Assembly (NCBI RefSeq): GCF_050433225.1
Contig: NZ_JBNPXQ010000013.1
Location: forward strand, 1-64,000
Direction: 5' to 3'
Source: Sphingomonas_D zeicaulis
GTDB taxonomy: Bacteria > Pseudomonadota > Alphaproteobacteria > Sphingomonadales > Sphingomonadaceae
DNA length: 64,000 nt
The notes under the pieces were generated by a model. The model was not told the origin of the DNA. It ran no database searches and saw nothing but the letters and a program-made list of their open reading frames with translations. A program made the position numbers and the translations under genes. Below are positions 42,237 through 51,780 of the stretch, one piece after another. Numbering within the stretch: position 1 is the first letter of the stretch; every line of letters begins with the position of its first letter.

Positions 42237-43996
42237 GGGGCGGCGACCGCCAGCGAGCCGTGCACAGGTTTTCCCTTGAACAGGGTCAGCAACACCTGTG
42301 TCTTGTGGATGTCCATCGGCTTGATGCGGAACAGATCCTGGTCGAGCACAATCAAATCGGCGCTCTTGCCTACGGTGATTGAGCCCGTGACGCTTTCCAG
42401 ATGGCTCGTATAGGCAACGTCGATCGTGTAGCTGCGCAATGCGGCTGCCAGCGATACCGCCTGCTCGGGGAGCAATGGCGGTAGCGAACCGCCCGGCGCG
42501 GCGCGCGTGATGGCGACCTCGATCCCCTCCAGCGGATTGGCCGAGGCGACCGGCCAATCGGCGCCATAGGCGATGCGGCCGCCGCCCTTGGCGACGCCCG
42601 CCTCGGGATAGATATAGGTCGCGCGAACCGGCCCGATCGTCTTGATCGTCAGATCCATATAGGGCTCATGGCACGCCCAGAGCGGTTGGAAGACCGCGGT
42701 GACGCCGAGCTGGCCGAAGCGCGGCTGGTCGGCGGGATCGATCACGTTGAGATGCGAGATCATCGGCCGCGTGTCGCGCTTGCCGCCATGCGCCTGCGCC
42801 GCAGCGACCGCATCCAGCGCCTGCCGGACGCCGGCATCGCCGATCGCATGGAGGTGGACCTGCATGCCGCGTGCCGCCACCTGCGATACCGCATCCGCCA
42901 GTGCGGCGGGAGCGATCTGGGGCGCGCCCTTCTCGCTGCTGCCCTCATAGGGCGCCAGCATCGCCGCCGTGCGCTGCGGGATCACACCGTCGACGAAGAA
43001 TTTGACGCCGTTCGCGGTCAGCCCCTTCTTCCGCGCTGTTTCGGTGATGCGTGCGATATCAGCGATCTGGTCACTGCCGCGGTCATTGTTCCAGTGTATG
43101 TCCATCACGGTATGCGCGGTCAGCGCACCTCGATCGCGGACCGCGGCATAGGCGTCCAGCGCGCGGCTCGTGCCGCCGTTCTCCCATTCCAGCGCGGCAT
43201 CGTGCCAGGACGTGATGCCGATGCTGTTGAACAGCCTGGCCGTATAGATGATCGCTTCCTGCAGGTCGCGGTCGGTGGGCGGTGGCACCAGCTTGTCGAC
43301 CAACGCCATCGCTGATTCTTCCAGTCCGCCGATCGGCTCGCCAGCCGCGTCCCGATCGATCTTGCCGTTGGCCGGATCCGGCGTGTCGCGCGTGATGCCG
43401 GCCAGTTCAAGCGCCTTGGAATTGACCCAGAGCGTGTGCCCGTCTGATTCAAAAATCAGCGCGCGGTCGCGCGAAACCGAGTCGAGCACGTCCTTGCGCG
43501 GAATGCCGCTGGGCGGGAACAAGGTCTGGTCCCAGCCCGAGCCGAAGATCGTGCCGGTGCCCGGTGTCCGCGCAATGCAGTCGGCGATGATGCGCCGATA
43601 ATCGTCGAGCGTCTTGCCGGCGTGGAGCGAGCAGCGCGCATAGCTCATGCCCCCGAAGATCGGGTGGGCATGCGCATCGCCGAAGGCAGGCATCACGAAC
43701 CGCCCCTTGAGATCGACGACGCGTGTTCCGCTGCCCCGGCGCTTTGCGACCTCTTTTGCGCTGCCGACGGCGACGATGCGACCACCGCGGATCGCCACTG
43801 CCTCCGCCCACGGCTTCCCGTCGTCCACGGTGTAGACGCGGGCGTTGGTCAGGATGACATCGGGGGTATCTTCCCGCGTCTCGGCGGGTGCCGCTGCCGC
43901 CATGGCGATGGCGGCCGCCCCGGCCATGAACAATCGAGCCCCGCGGGGAAAGGCGCCAGTACGCAAGAACATGCTCCTTCCAGATTCAGACAGCAT
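42233..43996 (-). CDS. Exported amidohydrolase (Amidohydro_3, YtcJ-like)
   Basis: 587 residues from the ATG at 43996, which overlaps the receptor stop as TGATG; an ATG at 43972 is the alternative. A hydrophobic signal (LFMAGAAAIAMAAAAPA) is followed by the Amidohydro_3 layout: DVILTNARVYTVDDG, metal motif GDAHAHPI, VNSKALELAGI, the likely metal-bridging region GVKFFVDGVIPQRT, QVHLHAIGDAGV, SHLNVIDPAD and GADWPV. These enzymes hydrolyse amides, formamides or cyclic amidines at a metal centre. Coupled to the TonB receptor and close to a hydantoinase operon, so a cyclic amide substrate is plausible. Confidence 0.88.
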   Translation of the reverse strand: MLSESGRSMFLRTGAFPRGARLFMAGAAAIAMAAAAPAETREDTPDVILTNARVYTVDDGKPWAEAVAIRGGRIVAVGSAKEVAKRRGSGTRVVDLKGRFVMPAFGDAHAHPIFGGMSYARCSLHAGKTLDDYRRIIADCIARTPGTGTIFGSGWDQTLFPPSGIPRKDVLDSVSRDRALIFESDGHTLWVNSKALELAGITRDTPDPANGKIDRDAAGEPIGGLEESAMALVDKLVPPPTDRDLQEAIIYTARLFNSIGITSWHDAALEWENGGTSRALDAYAAVRDRGALTAHTVMDIHWNNDRGSDQIADIARITETARKKGLTANGVKFFVDGVIPQRTAAMLAPYEGSSEKGAPQIAPAALADAVSQVAARGMQVHLHAIGDAGVRQALDAVAAAQAHGGKRDTRPMISHLNVIDPADQPRFGQLGVTAVFQPLWACHEPYMDLTIKTIGPVRATYIYPEAGVAKGGGRIAYGADWPVASANPLEGIEVAITRAAPGGSLPPLLPEQAVSLAAALRSYTIDVAYTSHLESVTGSITVGKSADLIVLDQDLFRIKPMDIHKTQVLLTLFKGKPVHGSLAVAAP

Positions 43997-46104
43997 CAGA
44001 ACCGCCGCGTGACGCCAGCGATCAGGGTGCGATCCTTGGCGGCGACGCAATAGGCGTTGGTGGGCGCGGCCACCGTGCAGCTATCATAATAGCGCTTGTT
44101 CAGGATGTTGCTGCCCGTCACCGACAGCGTCCATGGTCCAGTGGACAGCCGCAGCGCGGCATCGACCAGCGTCACGTCGGGCGTATCGAGGATCTGCGCG
44201 GTATCGATCTTGCTGCCGATATAGCGGACGCCGCCGGCTGCGTTCACTTCCCAGTCCTCGCCGAACATCAGCGTCTTGGAGCCCCAGATCGAGGCGTTGT
44301 GACGCGGCACGCCGGCGACGCGATCGCCGGCGGCTGACACGGTGTTCGCGGTGATCACCTCCGCATCGACATAGCTGTAGGATGCGGTGATGTCGAAATT
44401 ACGCGGCCGGCGAAGCGCTGCTTCCAGTTCCAGGCCCTTTGCGCCGACGCTGCCGCCTTGCAGGAAGTTCTGGATGTTCGAGGGATCCTGCGACAGGCGG
44501 TTATCCTCGACGATGTCGAAATAGGCCGCGCTCAGCAGCGCGCCTGAGAATGGTTCCCACTTGATGCCACCTTCATATTGGCGGGCACGCTGTGGCTGAT
44601 AGGGATTGCCGTAGAAGTCGCCACCCGAGACCGGCACGAAGCTTTCAGCATAGTTGAAATAGGGCGATACGCCCTCGATCAGCTCGACAATGATGCCGCC
44701 GCGGAACGACCAGGCAACCTTTGCCGTCTCACCCTGGCCCGTGGCGCGGTCTCGCCGGAGGCCGAGCACGACATGAACCCGGTCTGCATAGCTCATCTGG
44801 TCCTGAAAATAGAGGCCGAGCTGCGTATTCTTGAATTCTTCGGTATAGAAGGGCGCATATGCGAACCGACCGGTCGGCTGCTCGGTGTAGATGTTGATCG
44901 GCGGCGGCGATGTGAAACAGCCTTCGAAGGGGCAGGAATAGCCCTGATCCTTCGTTTGCTTGAAATAGAGATAGTCGATGCCCCATAGAAGCTTGTGGGT
45001 GATCGGACCGGTGGTCAGCTCCGCCGTAAAGTTATTGTCGGTGTTGAAGACCTTGCTCTTCTCATAATTCACATACCATTCGCGGTTGGCTAGGGTCTGC
45101 GCCGCGTCGGCCCAGGGCGTATCGGTGTAGTTCAGATACACCTCGCGATAGTCGGTATCCATGTCGCTGTAGCGCGTGATGCTGCGGAAGGAGAGATTGT
45201 CGTTGATCCGCTGCGACAGGATTGCTGCGACCGACTTGAACTCGGTCTCGGTGCCGTTGAAGTCGGGCTCACCCTGATAGAAGTTGAAGCGGACCCGCTT
45301 CGACCGATCGTCACCTAGGCGGGAATTCTGATAGGGCGTGTAGCCCAGCGATCCCTGGCTGTCTTTCTGGTAGAGGCCGATGACCGAGATGTCCGTATCG
45401 GTGGACGGCTGGAACCGCAGCGACGGGTTAACCAGAACGCGATCGTCAGGCGTGCCCCATTGCGTTTTGGCGTCGCGCGCCAGTGCGACGAAGCGCGCCG
45501 CGACACCGTCCGCGAGTGGGCCGGTGAGATCGATCTGCCCCTGGATGCGATCGTCGGTGCCGCCATAGGCCCCGACGAGCCCGCCGAATTCGAAGTGTGG
45601 CAGCTTGCTGGTCGCGTTGAGCACGCCGCCCGGCCCGCTGGCGCCGTAAAGCACCGATGATGGCCCACGCAGCACCTCGGCACGCTCCAGCGTGAACGGA
45701 TCGAGGCGGGCCCCATAAATGAAGTTCGGCATGCGCTTGAGGCCGTCGAGATATTGCGTTGCGTCAAAGCCGCGAACCGAGACGAAATCGCCGCGGCCAT
45801 CGACGCTGGCGGCTGCCGACACGCCGGCGCTGTAGCGATAGACGTCCTGGAAATCGACGACGGTGCGATCGCGCATCTCCTCCGCCGTGATTACGCTGAT
45901 CGCCTGCGGTACTTCGGTGAGCAGCGTATCGGTCTTGGTCGCTGCGACCGCACGGCCCGCAATCACCGTGATATCGGGCGCCGTCTCCGGTTCGGAGATT
46001 TGTGCTGCAGCTGTCGATGCCAATCCGCAGCTTGCAAACGCCGCGAGCCACAGCGCCTTTCGCTGCAGCCTGCATGCCATTCCGTGCATGGCTTCCATGT
46101 CCAT
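43996..46104 (-). CDS. TonB-dependent receptor (siderophore-receptor-like)
   Basis: 702 residues from the ATG at 46104 (AAGGGGG eight bases upstream; a GTG at 46113 is possible). Signal region KALWLAAFASCGLASTAAAQ, plug with LTEVPQAISVITAEEMRDR, GDFVSVRGFDATQYLDGLKR and EVLRGPSSVLYGASGPGGVL, barrel ending TLIAGVTRRF. The plug is of the FhuA/FoxA type usually called a siderophore receptor, yet there is no iron-uptake gene nearby and it is coupled to an amidohydrolase, so the ligand may be something else. Its promoter carries paired TTACCC repeats. Confidence 0.9.
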   Translation of the reverse strand: MDMEAMHGMACRLQRKALWLAAFASCGLASTAAAQISEPETAPDITVIAGRAVAATKTDTLLTEVPQAISVITAEEMRDRTVVDFQDVYRYSAGVSAAASVDGRGDFVSVRGFDATQYLDGLKRMPNFIYGARLDPFTLERAEVLRGPSSVLYGASGPGGVLNATSKLPHFEFGGLVGAYGGTDDRIQGQIDLTGPLADGVAARFVALARDAKTQWGTPDDRVLVNPSLRFQPSTDTDISVIGLYQKDSQGSLGYTPYQNSRLGDDRSKRVRFNFYQGEPDFNGTETEFKSVAAILSQRINDNLSFRSITRYSDMDTDYREVYLNYTDTPWADAAQTLANREWYVNYEKSKVFNTDNNFTAELTTGPITHKLLWGIDYLYFKQTKDQGYSCPFEGCFTSPPPINIYTEQPTGRFAYAPFYTEEFKNTQLGLYFQDQMSYADRVHVVLGLRRDRATGQGETAKVAWSFRGGIIVELIEGVSPYFNYAESFVPVSGGDFYGNPYQPQRARQYEGGIKWEPFSGALLSAAYFDIVEDNRLSQDPSNIQNFLQGGSVGAKGLELEAALRRPRNFDITASYSYVDAEVITANTVSAAGDRVAGVPRHNASIWGSKTLMFGEDWEVNAAGGVRYIGSKIDTAQILDTPDVTLVDAALRLSTGPWTLSVTGSNILNKRYYDSCTVAAPTNAYCVAAKDRTLIAGVTRRF

Positions 46105-46214
46105 CGTCGCCACCCCCTTTTCGTTGACCAGACAGCGAATGCCCGACGCTTTCCCGGTGCTTTCCGCTGCACTGCATTCAACAACAGCGCGCGGCGACTG
46201 CCACGTTCCGCGAA

Positions 46215-46240
46215 GGGTAAGCCTTGGTGAAAACGGGTAA
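46215..46240 (-). promoter_or_regulatory. Paired TTACCC direct repeats upstream of the receptor
   Basis: In the direction of receptor transcription the sequence reads TTACCC, 14 bases, TTACCC (start-to-start distance 20), 110 bases before the receptor ATG. GCTTACCC is repeated in full. The same pair, same orientation, lies before the hydantoinase gene at 48986-49012. Best candidate operator of the MalT-like regulator encoded between the two operons. Confidence 0.55.
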
Positions 46241-46247
46241 GCGCCGC

Positions 46248-48920
46248 TCAGCGGACCGCCGGCGGCTGGGCATATCCGCGCTCGTGCGACACGCGAACCG
46301 CGTCGCGGCGCGTGTGTACGCCGATTTTGCGAAAGATTGATTTCAGCCGATATTTTACCGTGTCGGGGGACATGCCGATCTGCCGCGCGATTTCCTTGTT
46401 CGAAAGTCCCTGACTGAGATGGACGAGGATCGCCGTCTCACCCTCGCTCAGCACGCTTTGGCTGATGCGATTATCGCGATGCGGGCCGATCGCGCGCATC
46501 AGGCCGCGAAGGAACTGGGCGCGAAAGCGATCGCGACCGTCGCCCGTCCGCGCCGCGGCATCCAACAGAGGCTGGCGCGTGTAGCGATGCAGATCGACGA
46601 AGGGGCGCGTCAGCCCGTGGAACATCGCCGTGCCAACCGCTTCGTCGAAGAGTCGCTGCGCTCGCGGTGCTTCATCGCGTCGGACCAGTGCCTCGGCGAG
46701 CAGCAAATTGACATCGACAAGCAGCCGCCCCGCGCCATGCTGGTTCGCCCAGCGGCGCAACAATGTGAGATCGGCCTCGGCCGCCGCCGCGTCATTGCGC
46801 GCGAGCGACAGCTTGGCCCGCGTCAGCATGGCCGCGACCGCGACCGGCCGATAGCGCGGCGATTCCTCCGCCATTGTCCTGGCAAAGCCGTCCATGCCGC
46901 ACGCCTCAGCAAGCGCCGCCGCCCGTGAGGGGTTATCCTCATGATCGAGAGCGATCGTCACCTCGCACAGGCGCGCAAGCAGTTCGAGTTGCGGCAGGCG
47001 GCGCCGGATCGACACGCCGCGTGCGCGGGCTAGGATCAGATAGGCCGCCTCGAAATCGCCGGCCGCAGCGGTAGCGCGCGCGGCCGTATGATAGGCGGCA
47101 TGATAGACGTCCACCCATCCGTCCGACTGCTCCATGTGGGGCAGCGCCCATTCGAGCAACTTCAGCGCCTCGCCATCCCGGTTCTGTTCGAACAGCATTT
47201 CCGCTTCGAACGCGGCGCAGTTCGCCGCCAGATCGGACTGCGGGCCGAAATGCGCATCGATTTCCGCGCGGGTGATCGCCAATATCTGAACGGCGTCGAT
47301 CAGCCGCCCCTGTGCACGCCGGATTCGCGCTTCCTGGAAGTGGGTGAAAAGCTCGGAGTAGAGCAACCCTTGTGCGCGATAATGCGCGCGCGCCGCGACC
47401 GTCGGCTCAAGCGCGCGCTCCAGCCAGCCGCCCTCCATATACTTGGCGCCAAGCGCCTCGGTGACGTTGGCGAGCACGAGATGATCGTCCGCCGGCAAGG
47501 TCCTCAGCAACGCTTCGCGTTCGAGCAGATCCTCCAGGGTCAGCGGCAGATTTTCATAGTCGGCAAGCGTATCGCCCACCACGCGCACCTCGATCCGGGC
47601 ATCTGCGGACAGATCGTTCGATGCCATGTCGGCCGACAGCGAGTCATAATCGGCGCGTGCCGACGCCATCTCGCCGATCTTGATCTGCAGATAGATCCGG
47701 GCGAGGCGCAGCCGCCAGCGGCCATCCACCGTGGCGCGCGGTAGCGCATTCAGCGCACGTTCCACCACCGATTGCAGCCCGTGCGGGATCAGTCGCCACG
47801 CCCCCGCCTGTTCAAGGATGTCTGCCATCAGATCGGCATCGGCGGCGCTGGATGCGTGCCCGACCGCCTCCGCGACCTCACCCCGGTCGAGCTTATACAG
47901 CGCCGCGCGGTGATGCATCGCGCGGAAGGTGGCACGGTCGTGCCGACTGAGCCGCCCGCGCAGGAATTCGGCGAAGAGCTGATGATAGCGAAACGCGTTG
48001 CGGCCGGCATCGAGCGGGGTCAGCACGACGCCCTGCTGCTCGAGTTGTTCGATCACCAGCCAGCCATCCTGACGGTCGCACAGATGGTCGATCGCTTCCC
48101 CCGTGATCCGATCGAGTACAGCGGTGCGCAGCAGCACCTCTTGCGTCGCGGCGGGCAGCGCGGTCAGCACCTGTTCGGAGAGGTAGCGCGCCAGTTCCGG
48201 GCTTGGTCCGCCGACATGCGCGGCCAGCGTATCGCGGTTGACGCCGCGCCTGATCGAGAGCGCCGTCAGTTGAAGCGCGATCGGCCAGCCTTCGGTACGC
48301 GCCATGATCCTGTCGAGATCACCCTCGGCGAGCTGGACCTGGGGATCGAGCAGCGCGGACGCCTCAGCGCTCGAGAAGCGGAGGTCGTCGGTGCTGATTT
48401 CCAGCACCTGTTCCGCCGCGACCAGCACCGACTGATCGAGCCGCGGATAATCGCGTGACGCGGTAACGAAGTGGCAGTTGGCCGGGGCCAGGCGGATCAG
48501 CGAGCGGAGGAAATCCGAGACTGCGGCATCATGCGCCCGATCATGATCATCGAGGATCAGAACGGTGGTCTCGCTATCCCGAGCGAGCCGGCTGATGATC
48601 GCGGAAAGCGCTGCACGCGTCGGCAGATCGACGGGCCCGCGCTCATTCTCCGGGTCCAGCGCGAGCGCGATGTAACGCGCAAGACTTGCGGCGTCGGTAT
48701 CCGCATCCTCCAGCGACAACCATGCCGTGCGGATGCCTCTGGCATAAAGCGTATCGCGCCACTGGGAGAGCAGGCTCGTCTTGCCATAGCCGGCAGGTGC
48801 GTGAAGCAACGTCAGCCGTTTGCCCAGCGCCTGATCGAGCCGGGCGAGCAGGGCATCGCGTCGCACGCTGTTCCCGAGCCACGCGGGCGGTGCGATTCGG
48901 GTATGGATAAGCTCGTTCAC
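46248..48920 (-). CDS. MalT-like LuxR-family ATP-dependent transcriptional activator
   Basis: 890 residues from the GTG at 48920, preceded by GGGAGGCGC; the frame extends to 49022 without a better start. An N-terminal STAND ATPase with Walker A APAGYGKTSL near 41-50 and Walker B TTVLILDDHDRA is followed by helical repeats and a C-terminal LuxR winged-type HTH (GLSNKEIARQIGMSPDTVKY). MalT-like activators bind ATP and an inducer, oligomerise and recognise direct repeats. It lies between two operons that it likely controls, one in each direction. Confidence 0.9.
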   Translation of the reverse strand: MNELIHTRIAPPAWLGNSVRRDALLARLDQALGKRLTLLHAPAGYGKTSLLSQWRDTLYARGIRTAWLSLEDADTDAASLARYIALALDPENERGPVDLPTRAALSAIISRLARDSETTVLILDDHDRAHDAAVSDFLRSLIRLAPANCHFVTASRDYPRLDQSVLVAAEQVLEISTDDLRFSSAEASALLDPQVQLAEGDLDRIMARTEGWPIALQLTALSIRRGVNRDTLAAHVGGPSPELARYLSEQVLTALPAATQEVLLRTAVLDRITGEAIDHLCDRQDGWLVIEQLEQQGVVLTPLDAGRNAFRYHQLFAEFLRGRLSRHDRATFRAMHHRAALYKLDRGEVAEAVGHASSAADADLMADILEQAGAWRLIPHGLQSVVERALNALPRATVDGRWRLRLARIYLQIKIGEMASARADYDSLSADMASNDLSADARIEVRVVGDTLADYENLPLTLEDLLEREALLRTLPADDHLVLANVTEALGAKYMEGGWLERALEPTVAARAHYRAQGLLYSELFTHFQEARIRRAQGRLIDAVQILAITRAEIDAHFGPQSDLAANCAAFEAEMLFEQNRDGEALKLLEWALPHMEQSDGWVDVYHAAYHTAARATAAAGDFEAAYLILARARGVSIRRRLPQLELLARLCEVTIALDHEDNPSRAAALAEACGMDGFARTMAEESPRYRPVAVAAMLTRAKLSLARNDAAAAEADLTLLRRWANQHGAGRLLVDVNLLLAEALVRRDEAPRAQRLFDEAVGTAMFHGLTRPFVDLHRYTRQPLLDAAARTGDGRDRFRAQFLRGLMRAIGPHRDNRISQSVLSEGETAILVHLSQGLSNKEIARQIGMSPDTVKYRLKSIFRKIGVHTRRDAVRVSHERGYAQPPAVR

Positions 48921-48985
48921 GCGCCTCCCGACGAAAAGAATATGATGGCAAGCCGACGTGCTCACGCAAGCGGCCTGGGCGGTGA

Positions 48986-49012
48986 TTACCCGCCCCGCCA
49001 CACCGTTTACCC
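48986..49012 (+). promoter_or_regulatory. Paired TTACCC direct repeats upstream of the hydantoinase operon
   Basis: TTACCC, 15 bases, TTACCC (start-to-start distance 21) in the sense orientation, 85 bases before the TTG start at 49098. It mirrors the pair before the TonB receptor gene (distance 20), about two DNA turns apart, as expected for a direct-repeat activator of the MalT type. Confidence 0.55.
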
Positions 49013-49097
49013 GAACCAGCACCGATGCAACCCGTCAACATGGTTGCGCGGGGTGCACCGGGATCGCAAGCCAGGGCCAAGGGCGGGAGGTTCAAGG

Positions 49098-50678
49098 TTG
49101 CGCATCGGAGTTGACGTAGGCGGCACCAACACGGACGCGGTCCTGATGGACGGTCGGGATGTAGTGGCCTGGACCAAGCAGCCGACATCGCCGGATGTCG
49201 CCCGCGGCGTCGCCGCGGCGGTCGCGGCGGTGCTGGCGGACGGCAAGACGGACGGCGGCGCGGTACAGGCGCTGATGATCGGCACCACCCATTTCACCAA
49301 TGCGCTGGTGGAGCGTGTGCGGCTGGACCGCGTCGGCATCCTCCGGCTCGCCAGCCCGTCGGGCGAGGCTTTGCCGCCGATGACCGGCTGGCCAGGCGAA
49401 CTGGTCGATCGGGTCGGCGGCCCCATCCATCTGCTGCCAGGCGGCTATGAGGTGGACGGCCGCGAGATCGCGCCGTTCGACGAAGCGCGCGTGCGCGCCG
49501 CCGCCGCCGACCTCTTCCGGCAGGGCTTTAAGGCGTTCGCGATCACGAGCGCCTTCGCGCCGCTCGACGCCCGGATGGAGGAACGCGCCGCCGCGATCAT
49601 CCGCGAGGTGGCGCCGGACGCGCACATCAGCCAGTCGCATCAGGTTGGCCGCCTCGGACTGGTCGAGCGCGAGAACGCCGCGATCCTCAATGCCGCGCTG
49701 TCCGGATTGGCGCGGCAGGTCGTCGACGCCTTCGGGCAAGCGGCGGAAGCGATCGGCATCACCGCCCCGCTTTATATCTCGCAGAATGATGGCACGCTGA
49801 TTTCGGCCGAGCGTGCCGCGGCCTATCCGGTGCTGACGATCGGATCGGGGCCGACCAACAGCATGCGCGGCGCTGCCTTCCTGACCGGCATTACCGACGC
49901 GATCGTGCTCGATGTAGGCGGCACCACCACCGACATCGGCGTGCTGGTCGGCGGCTTCCCGCGCGAATCGGCGGTGTCGGTGGACATTGGCGGGGTGCGG
50001 ACCAATTTCCGCATGCCCGATACGCTCGCGCTCGGCCTCGGCGGTGGTACCCGCATTCATCAGGGTGACGCGTTGCGGATCGGCCCCGATTCCGCCGGAT
50101 ATCGCATCGGCAGCGAAGCCTTTCTGTTCGGCGGCGATACGCTGACCGCGAGCGACGTCGCGGTGGCCGCAGGCCGCGCGCAGTTCGGCGACGTGGCGCG
50201 CGTCGCGTCGCTTGCCCCGGCTATGATCGCGGTGATTATGGGCCAGATCGACCGAATGGTGGAGGACGGAATCGACCGGATGAAGACCGCACGGGGTGAC
50301 GCGACGGTGATCGCGGTCGGCGGCGGCGCCTTTCTGGTCCCGGATGCGGTGCGGGGCGCCGCCCGCGTGATCCGCCCGCCCCACGCCGGCGTCGCCAACG
50401 CCGTGGGCGCGGCGATCGCGCAGGTCGGAGCCGTGGTCGAACAGATCGTCGACTACCAGATTGAACCGCGCGACGCCGCGCTGGATCGGCTGCGGCAGGT
50501 CGCGGTCACCCGGATCGTCGCGGGCGGCGGCATCGAAGAAAGCGCGGAGATCGTCGAGATAGAAGAGAATGCCCTGGGCTATCTCCCCGGCCGGGCGATG
50601 CAGGTGCGCATCCGCGCCGCGGGTGACCTGATGCCATCGCCGGAAGCGATCAAGGATCGGAAGCCGAGTTATGCCTGA
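49098..50678 (+). CDS. Hydantoinase/oxoprolinase family protein (HyuA-like)
   Basis: 526 residues from a TTG at 49098 with GGGAGG seven bases upstream; it then opens LRIGVDVGGTNTDAVLMDG exactly at the family's N terminus. Hydantoinase/oxoprolinase N-domain, then the A-domain with LDVGGTTTDIGVLVGG and VAVGGGAFLVP ATP-binding motifs. The short form without a HyuB gene is typical for members paired with DUF917. The reaction is likely ATP-dependent opening of a hydantoin- or oxoproline-like ring. Its last eight bases overlap the DUF917 gene. Confidence 0.9.
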   Translation: MRIGVDVGGTNTDAVLMDGRDVVAWTKQPTSPDVARGVAAAVAAVLADGKTDGGAVQALMIGTTHFTNALVERVRLDRVGILRLASPSGEALPPMTGWPGELVDRVGGPIHLLPGGYEVDGREIAPFDEARVRAAAADLFRQGFKAFAITSAFAPLDARMEERAAAIIREVAPDAHISQSHQVGRLGLVERENAAILNAALSGLARQVVDAFGQAAEAIGITAPLYISQNDGTLISAERAAAYPVLTIGSGPTNSMRGAAFLTGITDAIVLDVGGTTTDIGVLVGGFPRESAVSVDIGGVRTNFRMPDTLALGLGGGTRIHQGDALRIGPDSAGYRIGSEAFLFGGDTLTASDVAVAAGRAQFGDVARVASLAPAMIAVIMGQIDRMVEDGIDRMKTARGDATVIAVGGGAFLVPDAVRGAARVIRPPHAGVANAVGAAIAQVGAVVEQIVDYQIEPRDAALDRLRQVAVTRIVAGGGIEESAEIVEIEENALGYLPGRAMQVRIRAAGDLMPSPEAIKDRKPSYA

Positions 50679-51780
50679 CATGACCATCGACCGCCTCGCG
50701 CTGGGAGACCTCGCGCGTGGCGCCGCCTTTCTTGGATCGGGCGGTGGCGGCGATCCCTATTACAACCTGTTGTTGGGCGAAGCGGAGATCGAGCGGAGCG
50801 GCGGCTTTCGGATGATCGACGCGCATGCGCTGCCCGAAGATGCGCTGGTGGCACCATGCGGCTGGATCGGCGCGCCGACGGTGAGCCTCGAAAAGCTGCC
50901 CTCTGGCGACGAAGCCGTCGCCGGCCTCAGGCGTCTCGAAGAAATGATGGGTCGGCCGATCGCCGCGCTGATGCCGATCGAGATCGGTGGCGCCAACGGC
51001 CTTGCGCCACTGCTCGCCGCCTCCCGCCTCGGCCTGCCGGTGCTCGATGCGGACGGCATGGGCCGCGCCTTTCCCGAATCGCAGATGGCAGTGCTAAACA
51101 TCCAGGGCCTTTCGGCGTGCCCTGCGATCGTCACCGCGGCGGGCGGCGCATTGTCAGTCATCGAGACACCCGACAATCTGGAGCATGAGCGCCTCGCACG
51201 CGGGCTGTCGATCGCATTCGGCGGGATCGCGCACATGGTGGAATATCCGCTGACCGCCGGCGACGTGATCCGCAGCGCGATCCCAGGCAGCGTCTCCGCT
51301 GCGGTCGCGGTTGGCGCCGCGATCCGGCAGGCGCGCGGGGCCGGTGATGATCCGTTCGCGGCGATGTTCGACGCGCTGCGCGCAACGGGACTTTATGCGC
51401 ATGCCGGGGCGCTGTTCGACGGCAAGATCGTCGACCTCGAACGGCGCACTGAAGGCGGCTTTTCGATCGGGCAGCTGGCGATCGAGACGTTCGACGGTGC
51501 ACGGCGGATGACGATCGGCTTCCAGAACGAGAATCTGTACGCACGGGAAGGCGATACCGTCCGCGCGATGACTCCAGACCTCGTCACCGTTATGGATCTG
51601 GAGACTGCGGAGAGCATCACCACCGAGCGGCTGAAATATGGCCAGCGCGTGCGGATCGTTGCGGCGGCGGCACCTGCGGCCCTGCGCACCGATCATGCGC
51701 TAAGCTATGTCGGCCCGGGCGCATTCGGCCTCGACATGGCGTTCGTGCCGGTCGAACAGCTGAACGGCTGGACGCGATGA
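50671..51780 (+). CDS. DUF917-family protein, hydantoinase partner
   Basis: 369 residues, with the conserved N-terminal GAAFLGSGGGGDPYYNLLLG and MPIEIGGANGLAPLLAA blocks, and later VLDADGMGRAFPESQM. DUF917 proteins regularly accompany short hydantoinase/oxoprolinase proteins and include an S-methyl-thiohydantoin desulfurase branch. Overlap with the upstream gene (8 bases) and the downstream permease (ATGA) shows strict translational coupling. It is probably the second subunit or next step for the same ring compound. Confidence 0.9.
   Translation: MPDMTIDRLALGDLARGAAFLGSGGGGDPYYNLLLGEAEIERSGGFRMIDAHALPEDALVAPCGWIGAPTVSLEKLPSGDEAVAGLRRLEEMMGRPIAALMPIEIGGANGLAPLLAASRLGLPVLDADGMGRAFPESQMAVLNIQGLSACPAIVTAAGGALSVIETPDNLEHERLARGLSIAFGGIAHMVEYPLTAGDVIRSAIPGSVSAAVAVGAAIRQARGAGDDPFAAMFDALRATGLYAHAGALFDGKIVDLERRTEGGFSIGQLAIETFDGARRMTIGFQNENLYAREGDTVRAMTPDLVTVMDLETAESITTERLKYGQRVRIVAAAAPAALRTDHALSYVGPGAFGLDMAFVPVEQLNGWTR

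Noticed and set aside
43996..46104. An iron-siderophore uptake locus
   Set aside because: The receptor resembles siderophore types, but there is no Fur box that I can see, no sigma/anti-sigma pair and no iron transporter; the coupled gene is an amidohydrolase.
49092..50687. A 531-codon minus-strand frame opposite the hydantoinase gene
   Set aside because: Shadow of the hydantoinase; it is His/Arg-rich and lacks any family motif.
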